A stretch of DNA of 64,000 bases from assembly GCA_028704385.1 (NCBI GenBank), contig JAQVLA010000008.1:1-64000 (forward strand), written 5' to 3'. Of the stretch, positions 50,881 to 60,340 are shown piece after piece (position 1 is the first letter of the stretch; each line of letters begins with the position of its first letter). The translations under genes and the position numbers were made by a program. The stretch comes from Bacteroidales bacterium. GTDB taxonomy: Bacteria; Bacteroidota; Bacteroidia; Bacteroidales; F082. Below the pieces are notes generated by a model. The model was not told where the DNA came from, made no database searches, and worked only from the letters and a program-made list of their open reading frames with translations.

Positions 50881-51930
50881 TTATTGTTGAATGGCTTCCA
50901 TTGTATTTTGAAGCACTCTTTTAACATACGATGGGTTGTGAACGCCTAAGCTACGATCTTCGGTAAGTGCTTTGTAATTCAACACAGCACCTGCTACTTC
51001 AGGAGAATAGGTTCCTGCAACGGAATTATCACTACCCGGGTTGGTGGCACCAATTTCATCAAGCATAGCTTTCAGTTCAAGCAACATTTCCTGCACTTCA
51101 TTCTGCAGCTCTTCAGTTTTTACAACATATTCATCTACATTCGGGTGACAACCCACACAACCGGCTGTATTTAAAACAGTAGAGCCATGATTATCGTAAC
51201 CAAGATACATGGTGTGTCCGCCAGCCTGCGTACCAAAAGCTTCGGCCATATGACAGGTAACACAGGTATTTGTGATCTGTGTAGAATGTGGGTGATTGTT
51301 ATAACCAGTTCCAGGCTCAAACAATCCTGTTCCTTTTACCACGTTTGCCTGTGGTCCATGATGCACTCCATAGCGGGTATTTGCAATTGTAATATCATCG
51401 CCTCCCTCAACCGGGAAGGGACTTACTTCACGACCCTGGTGACAGCTGGCACATTGACTACCAGTTCCAAAATCAGGTGTTTGCGTTGTGTTATACAAAG
51501 CAACCTGTCCGGTTTTGGTGAGTTCCCAGTCGGCAGGAGTATAGCTATCATGAACTTTGTGGCAGGTGTAACAGTTAGGAGGATTAGGATTACTGATAGC
51601 AGCACCTGGTGCAGAAGGATCATAGGTACCTGTTACGTGATATCCCAGAAAACCCTGGCTGGTGTGACAAGTGGCACAATCACCGGTGTTACGTTCAAAA
51701 TTTCCGCCTGTGGCATGAATTGATCTTTCCCATTGAATTGTTTTTGCAAACAATGCCTGTGAATTGTCGTGACATTCAATACAGCCGGCAGTTCCATCCT
51801 GACCGTTTATGCCATCTTCACCGTCCTTACCGGGTATGCCTGCAGGACCTTCCTTTGTACAAGATATGAATGTAAGTGATATTACAAACATCATTGTGAC
51901 GGCCATCGATAATTTTTTCATTTTCTTCAT
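50881..51930 (-). CDS. Hexaheme cytochrome c lipoprotein with collagen-like segment
   Basis: 349 residues with a lipobox ending at Cys24 (LTFISC). A collagen-like G-x-y stretch with GPAGIPGKDGEDGINGQDG follows directly, then six CxxCH sites: CIECH, CATCH, CYTCH, CASCH, CVTCH, CVGCH. The last 80 residues are helical and heme-free. The collagen-like part could act as a spacer lifting the hemes off the membrane. The start could be Met1 or Met4. It is first in the cytochrome gene series and an FNR-type site lies 156 nt upstream. Confidence 0.85.
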   Translation of the reverse strand: MKKMKKLSMAVTMMFVISLTFISCTKEGPAGIPGKDGEDGINGQDGTAGCIECHDNSQALFAKTIQWERSIHATGGNFERNTGDCATCHTSQGFLGYHVTGTYDPSAPGAAISNPNPPNCYTCHKVHDSYTPADWELTKTGQVALYNTTQTPDFGTGSQCASCHQGREVSPFPVEGGDDITIANTRYGVHHGPQANVVKGTGLFEPGTGYNNHPHSTQITNTCVTCHMAEAFGTQAGGHTMYLGYDNHGSTVLNTAGCVGCHPNVDEYVVKTEELQNEVQEMLLELKAMLDEIGATNPGSDNSVAGTYSPEVAGAVLNYKALTEDRSLGVHNPSYVKRVLQNTMEAIQQ

Positions 51931-52247
51931 GTTTTCTATGGTTTATGGTTCATAATGTCGCCGGAATTTGTTCTATACCGGCTTATATTTTTTTCTTATG
52001 CAAGATTAACAGTATTTAACTTTTCAGCAATTATGCCAAAAATGACATTAAAAAAACCGTACCTAGTTTTAGAACAATAGCTTTGTTGATATAAATCAAT
52101 AATAGCAATTGCCGGAAGTACATTATATTGTTTTACAGGAATTTAAGTTTTTGTTGATCATTTTAACACCTACTATTAAACAAGCAGGGATTGTTAAAAA
52201 ATGTGAAAACCTTTAAGAAATTTAAATAGAATTTCACCCAAATTTAC
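51931..52247. other. Gene-free 317-nt region upstream of the cytochrome series
   Basis: No ORF is supported. It holds the FNR-type palindrome at 52086-52099, a short GCCGG / CCGGC hairpin near 51961-51983 followed by a T-run on the plus strand, and AT-rich sequence. It probably contains the promoter of the hexaheme gene; a minus-strand TAATCTTG near 52003-52010 is a one-mismatch -7 candidate. Confidence 0.5.
52086..52099. promoter_or_regulatory. FNR/CRP-type operator (TTGAT-N4-ATCAA)
   Basis: TTGATATAAATCAA is a perfect match to the FNR consensus. It lies 156 nt upstream of the hexaheme lipoprotein start, in the direction of the cytochrome genes. Crp/FNR-type regulators are known in Bacteroidota for anaerobic control; which protein binds here is unknown. 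Confidence 0.6.
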
Positions 52248-53261
52248 TTATTGCTCATTGTAGATTGTATGCGTTACTATTCTTCCTACAATTCGAAGTG
52301 TTTCTTTATCTATGGCATCAAGATTATCGGCGACAGTGTGCCAGTGTTCAAAAAAAGTGCCATTACTACTGGAGGGATCAAGGTGTATGATATTTATTGT
52401 AGGGATTCCTGCAATCTCATTCATAGGCACATGATCATCGTTTATAGGCGACCCCGGTTTATTAACAAATAGATTGCCATAACCTAATTCATAAGCTTTT
52501 AGCCAAACCCTGTCAAGTACCCAGGAAGCATACTGTTGCGAAAAATACTCTCTCGGAAAAACCGGATCAGCACCTCCCACCATATCAAGTAATATCCCAA
52601 AGTTTGCCCTGTAGGAAGGTGTGTGTGGATGCCTGCTCCAGTGTTGAGATCCCAATGCCCAGCTTTCTTCTGAATAACGATTGCGATCGCTGGTTGGTGG
52701 GCCGTAATCTTCCAAATCGAAAAAAACGATATCAATTCCAAGTTGTTCAGATATTGGAAATGTTTTCAATAACCTGGCTATTTCGAGCAACACAGCCGTA
52801 CCGCTCGCGCCATCATTTGCTCCGTCGATCGGACTATGATGGTTTCCGGGATCAGCATCATAATCCGCATAAGGCCTGCTGTCCCAATGTGAGGCTAAAA
52901 CAATTCTCTTTCTGGCTTTTGGATTAAATACACCAATGATATTCACTCCGTCAAAAGCCCGCTGATCATAAATACGTGTTCTAAAATGCTGAAGATAAAG
53001 TGTATCGGCATACTCACTCATCTTTTCACCCAGCCAGGAGGCGCAAGCCTGATGTGCTTCAGATTGCGGAACACGGGGCCCAAAAGCCAGCTGTTTGGCT
53101 ACGAAATGAAAAGCTGAATCGGCATTGAACTCAGGCACGCTCACCGCCACATTTTTAGTATTCGGGTTTGATTTGTTTCGTTTTTCGGAGTGTGAACCGG
53201 GATCACATGCATTTAAGATAAACAGTATCTGGATAATAAAAGTAAATTGTAATGCTTTCAC
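52248..53261 (-). CDS. M28 peptidase / glutaminyl cyclase-like lipoprotein
   Basis: 337 residues with lipobox (FILNAC, Cys19). Zinc-site residues: His in LASHWDSRPYADYD, Asp in IDGANDGASGTAVLLEIA, Glu in VFFDLEDYG, and His in FEHWHTVADNLD. The layout and SPIDGANDGASG match glutaminyl cyclases and single-zinc M28 enzymes, which form N-terminal pyroglutamate in Bacteroidota such as Porphyromonas. Whether it is a cyclase or aminopeptidase is uncertain. The gene is 57 nt from the nitroreductase. Confidence 0.85.
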   Translation of the reverse strand: MKALQFTFIIQILFILNACDPGSHSEKRNKSNPNTKNVAVSVPEFNADSAFHFVAKQLAFGPRVPQSEAHQACASWLGEKMSEYADTLYLQHFRTRIYDQRAFDGVNIIGVFNPKARKRIVLASHWDSRPYADYDADPGNHHSPIDGANDGASGTAVLLEIARLLKTFPISEQLGIDIVFFDLEDYGPPTSDRNRYSEESWALGSQHWSRHPHTPSYRANFGILLDMVGGADPVFPREYFSQQYASWVLDRVWLKAYELGYGNLFVNKPGSPINDDHVPMNEIAGIPTINIIHLDPSSSNGTFFEHWHTVADNLDAIDKETLRIVGRIVTHTIYNEQ

Positions 53262-53318
53262 TAAAGTTTGGGTATAATAATAAGACAGCGAATTTACTGT
53301 AAATAAGTAAAAATGATG

Positions 53319-53936
53319 TTAAAACAGTGAAAAGCTTTGACCAAACTTGTTTGAAAATACGTTTTCGTTCCAAGGTCTTCGGCTTCTATCGGCATATTCA
53401 AGCTTCTTCAGGTTTGGATGAAGTACTTCCGGATTACCAATATAGCCAACTGCTACCACTGAAATCACTTTGAAGTGATCAGGAATTTCAAACACTTTTC
53501 CAGCCTGCTGCGTATCGAATCCTGACATCTGATGTGCATACAAGCCATCGGCATGTGCCTGAAATGATAAGTGTGCAACGGCTTGTCCGAGATCGTAGGC
53601 GTAAGTAGGATTTAATTTACCCGGATTTTTGGTGCTCAGGGTATTGGCCAAGTTCAATATCAACACCGGAGCAGTCTTTGTCCATAACTGGTTGAATTCA
53701 ATAAAGGTGTCATACATTTTCCTGTAGGTATCATCGCCCTTTATCCCAATGATAAAACGCCAGGGTTGTTCGTTTGATGCAGAAGGTGACCACCTGGCCG
53801 CATCTAAAAAACGATAGATTTTCTCTGGTTCTACTGATCTATCGCTAAATGCACGCGGACTCCACCTTTCCAGTAAAACCGGATGAAGTCCAAATTTTGT
53901 TTCTGCAGTTTTGTTTTGATGTGTCATGTTATTCAT
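53319..53936 (-). CDS. Nitroreductase family FMN oxidoreductase
   Basis: 205 residues. RWSPRAFSDRSVEPEKI and ARWSPSASNEQPWRFIIG carry the FMN-binding Arg/Ser region of the nitroreductase family (PF00881), and the C-terminal part has VVAVGYIGNPE. It uses NAD(P)H to reduce nitroaromatics, quinones or flavins. Substrates are unknown. The start could be Met1 or Met4. It lies alone between terminator and peptidase gene. Confidence 0.9.
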   Translation of the reverse strand: MNNMTHQNKTAETKFGLHPVLLERWSPRAFSDRSVEPEKIYRFLDAARWSPSASNEQPWRFIIGIKGDDTYRKMYDTFIEFNQLWTKTAPVLILNLANTLSTKNPGKLNPTYAYDLGQAVAHLSFQAHADGLYAHQMSGFDTQQAGKVFEIPDHFKVISVVAVGYIGNPEVLHPNLKKLEYADRSRRPWNENVFSNKFGQSFSLF

Positions 53937-53985
53937 TTGGTTTTCTTTTTAACATTTTGTCGGGTGAGATTGTTTCGGAATTTAA

Positions 53986-54018
53986 CAAAAAAAACCCGCT
54001 ATCATTTCTGATGCGGGT
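53986..54018 (-). terminator. Terminator of the porP-gldKLMN operon
   Basis: Minus-strand stem ACCCGC(A)TCA-GAAA-TGA(TA)GCGGGT followed by eight T residues (53986-53993), 23 nt after the gldN stop codon. Confidence 0.9.
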
Positions 54019-54041
54019 CCATGTTCCATAAACATCAAAAA

Positions 54042-54896
54042 TTAGTACTCCCAAAGATTCTGTTCAAAATTCAAAATCTCCGTTTTCACACGTTCTGATT
54101 CCAGCAAGGCATCAATACCCAATGCATAAGAACCGATGGTACGATCGTACACGTTTTCTTCCTTGTAAACATAGCTATCGAACATACGTTTCCAAAACAC
54201 CTCATCATAAGTTCGGCGTTCGGCTGAGTTCTGACGGTTAAATATTTCCGATTTGGCTAGCACATCACGAGCCTGCTCATAGGAAATCCAAAACAAAGGT
54301 TGTGTAAACTCCTGCCCATCCCTTTCGACCATCAGTACCGGACACAAAGCAATGATACGAACCATCAATTGTGATCTTTGTTTGTCGAAATACCAATCTT
54401 CTTTTACACGCAGACGCATCACACGGGATGGATCAAATCTTGAAACGATTACAGTATCATACTCATCATAAGGTGGATAGCTGCGACGAAGTGTTTGTCT
54501 GGAACTATCAGTCTCGCGTTCGATCAACTGATTATAAGTTAAGGGCACCAGAAACTCATCAGTAGGGTTATTTTGTGCATCATAAGCCGAAAATTTATTC
54601 TCACGCATTCCGTCTAAAACAACGGTAATAAAATTTCGCCAGTTATTATGAGGGATTACGGGATAATAAAACGCCTGATTTAATTTTTGCCGAAAATCAA
54701 TTTCGCGCCACACGCGTTTCTTCCACATCACATCAGCCTTCCGGATGGTAGGAAATGGAATGGGATCAATATCAACCGTACCATCATCTGCAAAAATCCC
54801 ATCTACCGGTCTCTCGTCCAGAATTTGTGCAATAGTTTCTTGCGATACGAAACTGATACCGATAAGGATCGTCAATAAAAACAATATTTTTCTCAT
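54042..54896 (-). CDS. gldN: Gliding motility/T9SS protein GldN
   Basis: 284 residues with signal peptide (about 1-23). The body fits GldN/PorN: VMWKKRVWREIDFRQKLN, EDWYFDKQRSQLMVRII, and the C-terminal FWKRMFDSYVYKEENVYDR. GldN binds GldK to form a periplasmic ring under the outer membrane that is part of the type IX secretion apparatus. It follows gldM by 15 nt and is the last gene of the operon. Confidence 0.95.
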   Translation of the reverse strand: MRKILFLLTILIGISFVSQETIAQILDERPVDGIFADDGTVDIDPIPFPTIRKADVMWKKRVWREIDFRQKLNQAFYYPVIPHNNWRNFITVVLDGMRENKFSAYDAQNNPTDEFLVPLTYNQLIERETDSSRQTLRRSYPPYDEYDTVIVSRFDPSRVMRLRVKEDWYFDKQRSQLMVRIIALCPVLMVERDGQEFTQPLFWISYEQARDVLAKSEIFNRQNSAERRTYDEVFWKRMFDSYVYKEENVYDRTIGSYALGIDALLESERVKTEILNFEQNLWEY

Positions 54897-54911
54897 GATC
54901 TTTCAGGTTAA

Positions 54912-56573
54912 TTATTGTATTTCTAAACTGATAGGGTTCAGGGTTACCATACGACCTGTAGGACTCTTGGCCTGAATGTTCATAAAAAACAGTTTTTGTC
55001 CACGCCGTGAATTACGAATGGTATTTAAAACCGCATCATTAAATCTGTTACTCCGGATTGTTCCGGTAGATTGTAAATCGCCACCCAGAATTGTTTCCAA
55101 TTCATAAGAAACGATTTCGTAATAGTAATCCTCAAAGTCGAAGTCAACCAGTTCAGGGATAATAGCATTGGCTGCCAACAAACGGTCGCGGTCAATTTTC
55201 CCGTCCGAAATACCCGCAATGGTTGCATTAGGTTTTGGAACACGTTTTATGCGAAAATCATACGATCCAAGTACAATGCTTTTCCCGTCGATTGAGGTAG
55301 AAGCAGTTATTGTTGTCAATTTTTCATCAATAGGTACTTCTACGTCCCAGTTTCCGTCAGGTCTTTTGGAAAGTTTGCCCTTCGTAATAGATGGCGTTAA
55401 AAGATCGCTTGCAATGCCAGGTGATGAAATAGAGATCGGATTTTTAAGCTCGGCATAAAGCACATTCATTTTAAGCGGAGAAACAGTAAGTGCCGGAGGG
55501 GCAACAATATAATCACCACTAAACTCATAATGGGTAAGTTCTTGTGTGCGGGGATCCAGCATTTCAATTACTCCTGCATAACTTTGCGGCCCAACAGCAT
55601 TACCTGGAAACTCAAGTTTTACCGTACCATTTACACTATTAAAGGTTTGTGCCCTGGCAATATTGGCATCAGTAATTTTATCGGCACCGCGAAGAACCTT
55701 TACCTGCGATTGTGTTTTCGAATCATAGGCAGCAACAAGAATCTCAGCTTCATAAGGCTGTCCCTGAAGGATATAGGTAGATTTAGGAATCACCCTCGCT
55801 GCTACATTATCAAATTTAAAATCTTTTTCGGTGATATTGGCATAAAGTGTATTAACAGCATCAAATTCAGCTGTTTGAACTTCGGCAATGATCTTGTTAA
55901 GCAAGGTGATGTCTGCGGCCAGAATGGTGTGGTAAAAGTTATAATATTCCCAATCCTGTGGTGTGCCACTTGCATCTTTGAACTTACCAGCGGTTACCAA
56001 GCCAATGCGGTCTTCATACTGCGATCCGATAATATTCAATATATAGGCCCTATACTCATTCATCTTTTTTGCGAGTTCATAGGCTTTCCCGTTTTTATTC
56101 TGACCGATCAGATAATTCGTTGGTTCGTCATACTTATCCCGTGAGGGTACGCTATTGAGGTTCAGCATAAATTGATCGCGCATTTGGCCAGGTCTGAACT
56201 GATCTGGCACTGATTGCTTTTCATAGTAAGTATTCAGTGCTTCTTCGCGCGGCATCCGTTCTGAACGCGCAACAAGTTCAATTTTTATGTCCTCAATGTA
56301 TTCAATTAGTTCATAGGATTTTTGTCTTACATCCCCGGCTTTTACCCAATATTCTTCTACTTTAACCGGCTCAAGATTATATTGCGTTTCGAACTTGGCA
56401 TACTGTCCGGCGATCTTGGTAGCAAAGCTTTGGTTGGTGATTTCCATACTGTCGTTAACAACCAGAAATGCATCCAGAATATCCTTTGCAACATTAAGTG
56501 CCAGCATTGCAGTAAGAACCAGGTACATCATCCCAATCATCTTCTGCCTCGGCGTTTCTTTATATCCAGCCAT
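54912..56573 (-). CDS. gldM: T9SS motor protein GldM
   Basis: 553 residues, starts MAGYKETPRQKMIGMMYLVL and continues with one transmembrane helix (about 13-34), then a long periplasmic part with four repeated domains D1-D4 in known GldM/PorM structures. With GldL it makes the proton-driven motor that powers secretion and gliding. The length is slightly above the 513 residues of Flavobacterium GldM. It is translated 52 nt after gldL. Confidence 0.95.
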   Translation of the reverse strand: MAGYKETPRQKMIGMMYLVLTAMLALNVAKDILDAFLVVNDSMEITNQSFATKIAGQYAKFETQYNLEPVKVEEYWVKAGDVRQKSYELIEYIEDIKIELVARSERMPREEALNTYYEKQSVPDQFRPGQMRDQFMLNLNSVPSRDKYDEPTNYLIGQNKNGKAYELAKKMNEYRAYILNIIGSQYEDRIGLVTAGKFKDASGTPQDWEYYNFYHTILAADITLLNKIIAEVQTAEFDAVNTLYANITEKDFKFDNVAARVIPKSTYILQGQPYEAEILVAAYDSKTQSQVKVLRGADKITDANIARAQTFNSVNGTVKLEFPGNAVGPQSYAGVIEMLDPRTQELTHYEFSGDYIVAPPALTVSPLKMNVLYAELKNPISISSPGIASDLLTPSITKGKLSKRPDGNWDVEVPIDEKLTTITASTSIDGKSIVLGSYDFRIKRVPKPNATIAGISDGKIDRDRLLAANAIIPELVDFDFEDYYYEIVSYELETILGGDLQSTGTIRSNRFNDAVLNTIRNSRRGQKLFFMNIQAKSPTGRMVTLNPISLEIQ

Positions 56574-56625
56574 CTTCTATATTCTTGTTTTGAAAGATAC
56601 TTTTGATCTCATTCTCAATTTCAAC

Positions 56626-57651
56626 TTAAGCCTTAACATTCATGGCAGAGAGCATATTACCATATACTTTATTCAGGGCACTCATCCGGTTAGAAAGCTC
56701 GGTGAGTTGCTGATTGAATTGTGCGGTATTTTCGGCTGATTGGTTAACCTTATCAAGGTATTGAGCCATGGTTTGATATAACTTGTCGCTGGTTTCAGCC
56801 GCTTTTGACGAGCCTTGAAGTTGTAATTCATAAACAGAATTCAAGGCAGACAAATTCTTTGCGATCTGCTGTAATTGCTTGTTATATCCTTCGCCATCGA
56901 TGGTTCCAAAATCCAGTGCTTCAACTGATTTTTGAATCAGAGTTGCTGACTTGGAATAAGAATCGGCAAGTTGTCTGGCCGATGAGGAAGCTTCTTTAAC
57001 TGTTCCGGCAAATTCTTCGGTGCTTCTCATCTCAGATTTGATGATATCAGCCGCCTGTACATAAGCCGTACTCAATTTGCCTGCATTGTCAGAAGCCGAT
57101 TTCATGTTTTCGATATAGTCAACAGTGGCTTGAGCATCCTGACTAAGAACTTCGGAGGCTTTCTTGTAATTACCGGAAAGCTCGGAAGCCGATTTGGTAG
57201 CAAGTTTGATATTGTCAACATATTCATTTGTGGCAACGGCCGCATTTGAAATATCAGACATCTTTGATGCATTCTCACTTAATTTTTCAAAACCTTTGCT
57301 CAGCCTTTCCAGGGTGGAAGTTTCAATATTAGCTTCCTTAAACATATCGTCCAGCTTTTGAGTGGCAGTTTTTTTGGATTCCAGCTCAGTTTCAACGGGC
57401 GACTCGTGGTACATACCAGCTAATTGCGGATATACCAAACTCCAGTCGGGTTCAACATGTGGAGGTTCGAAAGCAGAAAAGAAGAAGATAATGGCCTCAG
57501 TAGCCATACCAATAATCAACATCTCATTTGCACCGGTGTAGTGATTGATCTTAAACAGAGCACCCAAAATTACCAAAGCAGCACCTATACCATAAAGTTT
57601 GGACATGAAGTTTTTGTACCCTTTACTTCTTAACATTTTGCTAAATCCCAT
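56626..57651 (-). CDS. gldL: T9SS motor protein GldL
   Basis: 341 residues. Two N-terminal membrane helices at about 18-38 and 45-62 (VILGALFKINHYTGANEMLI, TEAIIFFFSAFEP) with Lys/Glu residues of the proton path are conserved. The cytoplasmic rest is a long coiled-coil-like region rich in Ala, Ser and Lys repeats. In P. gingivalis PorL and F. johnsoniae GldL, this protein and GldM form the motor. The coiled-coil part is longer than in GldL of Flavobacterium (about 215 residues). Confidence 0.95.
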   Translation of the reverse strand: MGFSKMLRSKGYKNFMSKLYGIGAALVILGALFKINHYTGANEMLIIGMATEAIIFFFSAFEPPHVEPDWSLVYPQLAGMYHESPVETELESKKTATQKLDDMFKEANIETSTLERLSKGFEKLSENASKMSDISNAAVATNEYVDNIKLATKSASELSGNYKKASEVLSQDAQATVDYIENMKSASDNAGKLSTAYVQAADIIKSEMRSTEEFAGTVKEASSSARQLADSYSKSATLIQKSVEALDFGTIDGEGYNKQLQQIAKNLSALNSVYELQLQGSSKAAETSDKLYQTMAQYLDKVNQSAENTAQFNQQLTELSNRMSALNKVYGNMLSAMNVKA

Positions 57652-57700
57652 AATAGATATTGATTAAATTATTGTATTCTGTTAATTATTAACTTTATTA

Positions 57701-59071
57701 TTAATTATAAACTCTTGATGCCTTGTTTGGGTTATCTCCTTTATTACGGCCTAAAAATGGTTGAATAGTTCTGAAGCCGATATAGCTCTTGGCTGTATCC
57801 TGATATTCATAAGCTCTGGTTGTAACCTGAAGGTAATAAGCAATATCCTTCCATGATCCACCTCTGATAACTTTGCGCTTCATCACCGGAGGATCGTTTT
57901 CCTTAGCATTATAGGTATAGTTTGGATTCATATCCCAGGTAAAGTTGTAGGAAGACGGGTCAAAGGCACTATTCGTCCATTCGGCCACGTTACCGGCCAT
58001 ATCATAAAGACCCCAGTCATTCGGCGGGAAATGACCAACAATCACAGTACGCAAACCGCCATCTGCGATGTAGTTTCCACGTAATGGCTTAAAGTTAGCC
58101 AAAAAACATCCCTTGTCGTTGCGTGTGTATGGGCCACCCCATGGATATGGATTCAGGTGATTACCTCCACGAGCTGCCCATTCCCATTCTGCTTCTGTAG
58201 GTAGCCTAAACTCAGCCAGCGAAACTTCTCCTTTTTTTGCACGCAGATAGCTGTTCAATTTCTCAGTACGCCAAACACAAAATGCTTTTGCCTGACTCCA
58301 GTTAACCCCAACTACCGGATAATGGTCGTAGGCAGGGTGCCAAAAATATTTTTCGGTAAGCGGATCGTTAAACGAATAGGTATAATCATGAATCCAGGCC
58401 AGTGTATCAGGATAAACATTGATCATCTCTTTACGAACATAGATAGATCTGTTCTCCAAACCTTTAGGTCTGTTGGCCAAACCGGCATTCCTGAAATCAG
58501 CTCCTTCAATAAATTCCTTCTTCGCAGCTGCTTGCAGATCAACCCAATAGTATTCATAGAATAATTTACGGGTATCAATTTCTTTTCTTCTGAAGTATCT
58601 TTCAAAATCAGGTAAATACATTTCTTCCAAAACATCCCTAACGTCCTGATCTTCGCTATTCCATTCAATATCCTCTTTCCAGTTGAGGAAAGGCGGATCA
58701 TAGATTTCACCTGTTTTTTTGTTTTCAGTTATCAGATAATCATCCGGTCTGACTTCGCCCAACAAGGTGCGTGCTATCGAGTCGCGAACCCAATACACAA
58801 ACTCACGGTATTCGTTGTTGGTGATCTCAGTTTCATCCATAAAGAACCCTGAAACAGAAATCGTTTTTGGTTGATGAAGCTGTCCGTAAGTTAAATCTTC
58901 ACCACCCACTCCCATGGTGTAACTCCCTTGGGGGATAAAGACCATTCCGTAAGGATCGGGTTGATAAAAAGGTTTCGACTTTTTTCGGGCACCAACAAGT
59001 TCGCCCTGATTGGAGTTGCTGCAGCTGGCAAACAAGAGCAAGGCAGAAGCAAAAAGCAGTATGTTCTTCAT
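57701..59071 (-). CDS. gldK: T9SS lipoprotein GldK (FGE-sulfatase fold)
   Basis: 456 residues from ATG 59071 (MKNILLFASALLLFASC, lipobox Cys17); an upstream ATG at 59179 would put 36 odd residues before the signal peptide. The formylglycine-generating (SUMF1) domain is clear: GMVFIPQGSYTMG, NEYREFVYWVRDS, FRLPTEAEWEWAARGG, and the C-terminal VIRGGSWKD. GldK/PorK pairs with GldN in the T9SS ring on the outer membrane and lacks enzymatic cysteines. It is 144 nt after porP. Confidence 0.95.
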   Translation of the reverse strand: MKNILLFASALLLFASCSNSNQGELVGARKKSKPFYQPDPYGMVFIPQGSYTMGVGGEDLTYGQLHQPKTISVSGFFMDETEITNNEYREFVYWVRDSIARTLLGEVRPDDYLITENKKTGEIYDPPFLNWKEDIEWNSEDQDVRDVLEEMYLPDFERYFRRKEIDTRKLFYEYYWVDLQAAAKKEFIEGADFRNAGLANRPKGLENRSIYVRKEMINVYPDTLAWIHDYTYSFNDPLTEKYFWHPAYDHYPVVGVNWSQAKAFCVWRTEKLNSYLRAKKGEVSLAEFRLPTEAEWEWAARGGNHLNPYPWGGPYTRNDKGCFLANFKPLRGNYIADGGLRTVIVGHFPPNDWGLYDMAGNVAEWTNSAFDPSSYNFTWDMNPNYTYNAKENDPPVMKRKVIRGGSWKDIAYYLQVTTRAYEYQDTAKSYIGFRTIQPFLGRNKGDNPNKASRVYN

Positions 59072-59215
59072 CTTTTTATGCTGAATTATTCTAAATTTCC
59101 TACAAGTCATGTTGTAGTTTGTTTTATTCTTATAAAATTTGAGTTCCCTTTTCTTCCTTTTAGCGGCCAAAAATAACAAATAAGATTAAAGTCTCTTATT
59201 TTTTTTCAAATCTTC

Positions 59216-60181
59216 TTACAGATACCTTGTATTTCTATACACTCTTGCAGACCGATCGGGTTGTAACTTAAAACAATACCCAATACTGATCTCATGCGAT
59301 CCAGGCACCACCGATAAGCCTAAAGTGTTGATATCATAGGCATAACCTATTCGGATATCCTTGATATAAACACCTGCCATCAAACCGATGGATTCCTGAA
59401 GCCTATAGTTAACGCCACCCCAGAACTTATTATTGTATAGCACTTTTGCCGTAAGATCAATTTGTGTTTTAACGCCATTATTTTGCACGCTTATTGCCGG
59501 ATGAAGTTCGTAGGCCGGCTTACCCGGAATTGGGAATTCATATCCCGCAACAAGATAAAATGTCCGGTCGCCAACAAAGCTGGCTCCGCTTTCTGCATTA
59601 CTTCCGAGTGCTTTCCCTTTGGTTTCCAGTAAACTGGTGGCCGATATCCCGATGTAGTATAAGTCATCAACCTGCCAAAATAAGCCCAGATTTACATCAA
59701 AAAGCATATCGGTCTGTTCGCCGCTGGCTAATACAGGGTCACCTTCACTTTGGGGATTAAACTTGCCAAAATCCATTGAGCGATTCAGCAGATTTATGGC
59801 TGTTCCTATTCCTAACCTGCCTCCACCAAGGTTGGCATGATAACTATACCCCAGATTAACCCCGGTGTTACTTTCAAAACCCAGTTTATCCTGAATAATT
59901 GCCAAACCAACACCGCCACGCAGCCAGCGAACCGGCATATCTGCCGTTATCAGTAAGTCTTCCGGAGCAACATTCGCTCCATCATTATCCTTAAATCCAG
60001 CCCATTGTTGCCTTATAATGCCGTTCAAACAAATTCCTTCACCCATTCCCGCAAAACCGGGATTGTTGAAGGCATAGGTATTTGTGTGATAGGTAAATAC
60101 CGGAGCTTGCTGGGATAACCCAACAGTTGTGCTGATAAAAAAAATGAGAATAAAGATTAAGTACTTATTAATCAATTGCAT
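59216..60181 (-). CDS. porP: PorP/SprF family T9SS outer-membrane protein
   Basis: 321 residues with signal peptide (about 1-22). It begins after cleavage with APVFTYHTNTYAFNNPGFAG, and LSVVPGSHEISIGYCFKLQPD near the C-terminus; both match the PorP/SprF family barrel. The family helps T9SS cargo translocation and attachment to the outer membrane. porP stands directly before gldKLMN, as in Porphyromonas. Confidence 0.93.
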   Translation of the reverse strand: MQLINKYLIFILIFFISTTVGLSQQAPVFTYHTNTYAFNNPGFAGMGEGICLNGIIRQQWAGFKDNDGANVAPEDLLITADMPVRWLRGGVGLAIIQDKLGFESNTGVNLGYSYHANLGGGRLGIGTAINLLNRSMDFGKFNPQSEGDPVLASGEQTDMLFDVNLGLFWQVDDLYYIGISATSLLETKGKALGSNAESGASFVGDRTFYLVAGYEFPIPGKPAYELHPAISVQNNGVKTQIDLTAKVLYNNKFWGGVNYRLQESIGLMAGVYIKDIRIGYAYDINTLGLSVVPGSHEISIGYCFKLQPDRSARVYRNTRYL

Positions 60182-60340
60182 TAGTTATTTTCGGCAATTT
60201 TTTTTGTGCGGGCTAAAGTAATAAATTTATCTCAAACTGCTGAAGTATGCTGATTACTTCACAAATAGTTTGGTAAAAAACACATTTTTACCAGCTTTAT
60301 TGTGCAAAAAAACAATTTATGACCAATTTGTAGTTTTATA

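Noticed and set aside
55530-56144. Plus-strand ORF of 204 residues opposite gldM
   Set aside because: It is antisense to a clear GldM and has no family match by eye.
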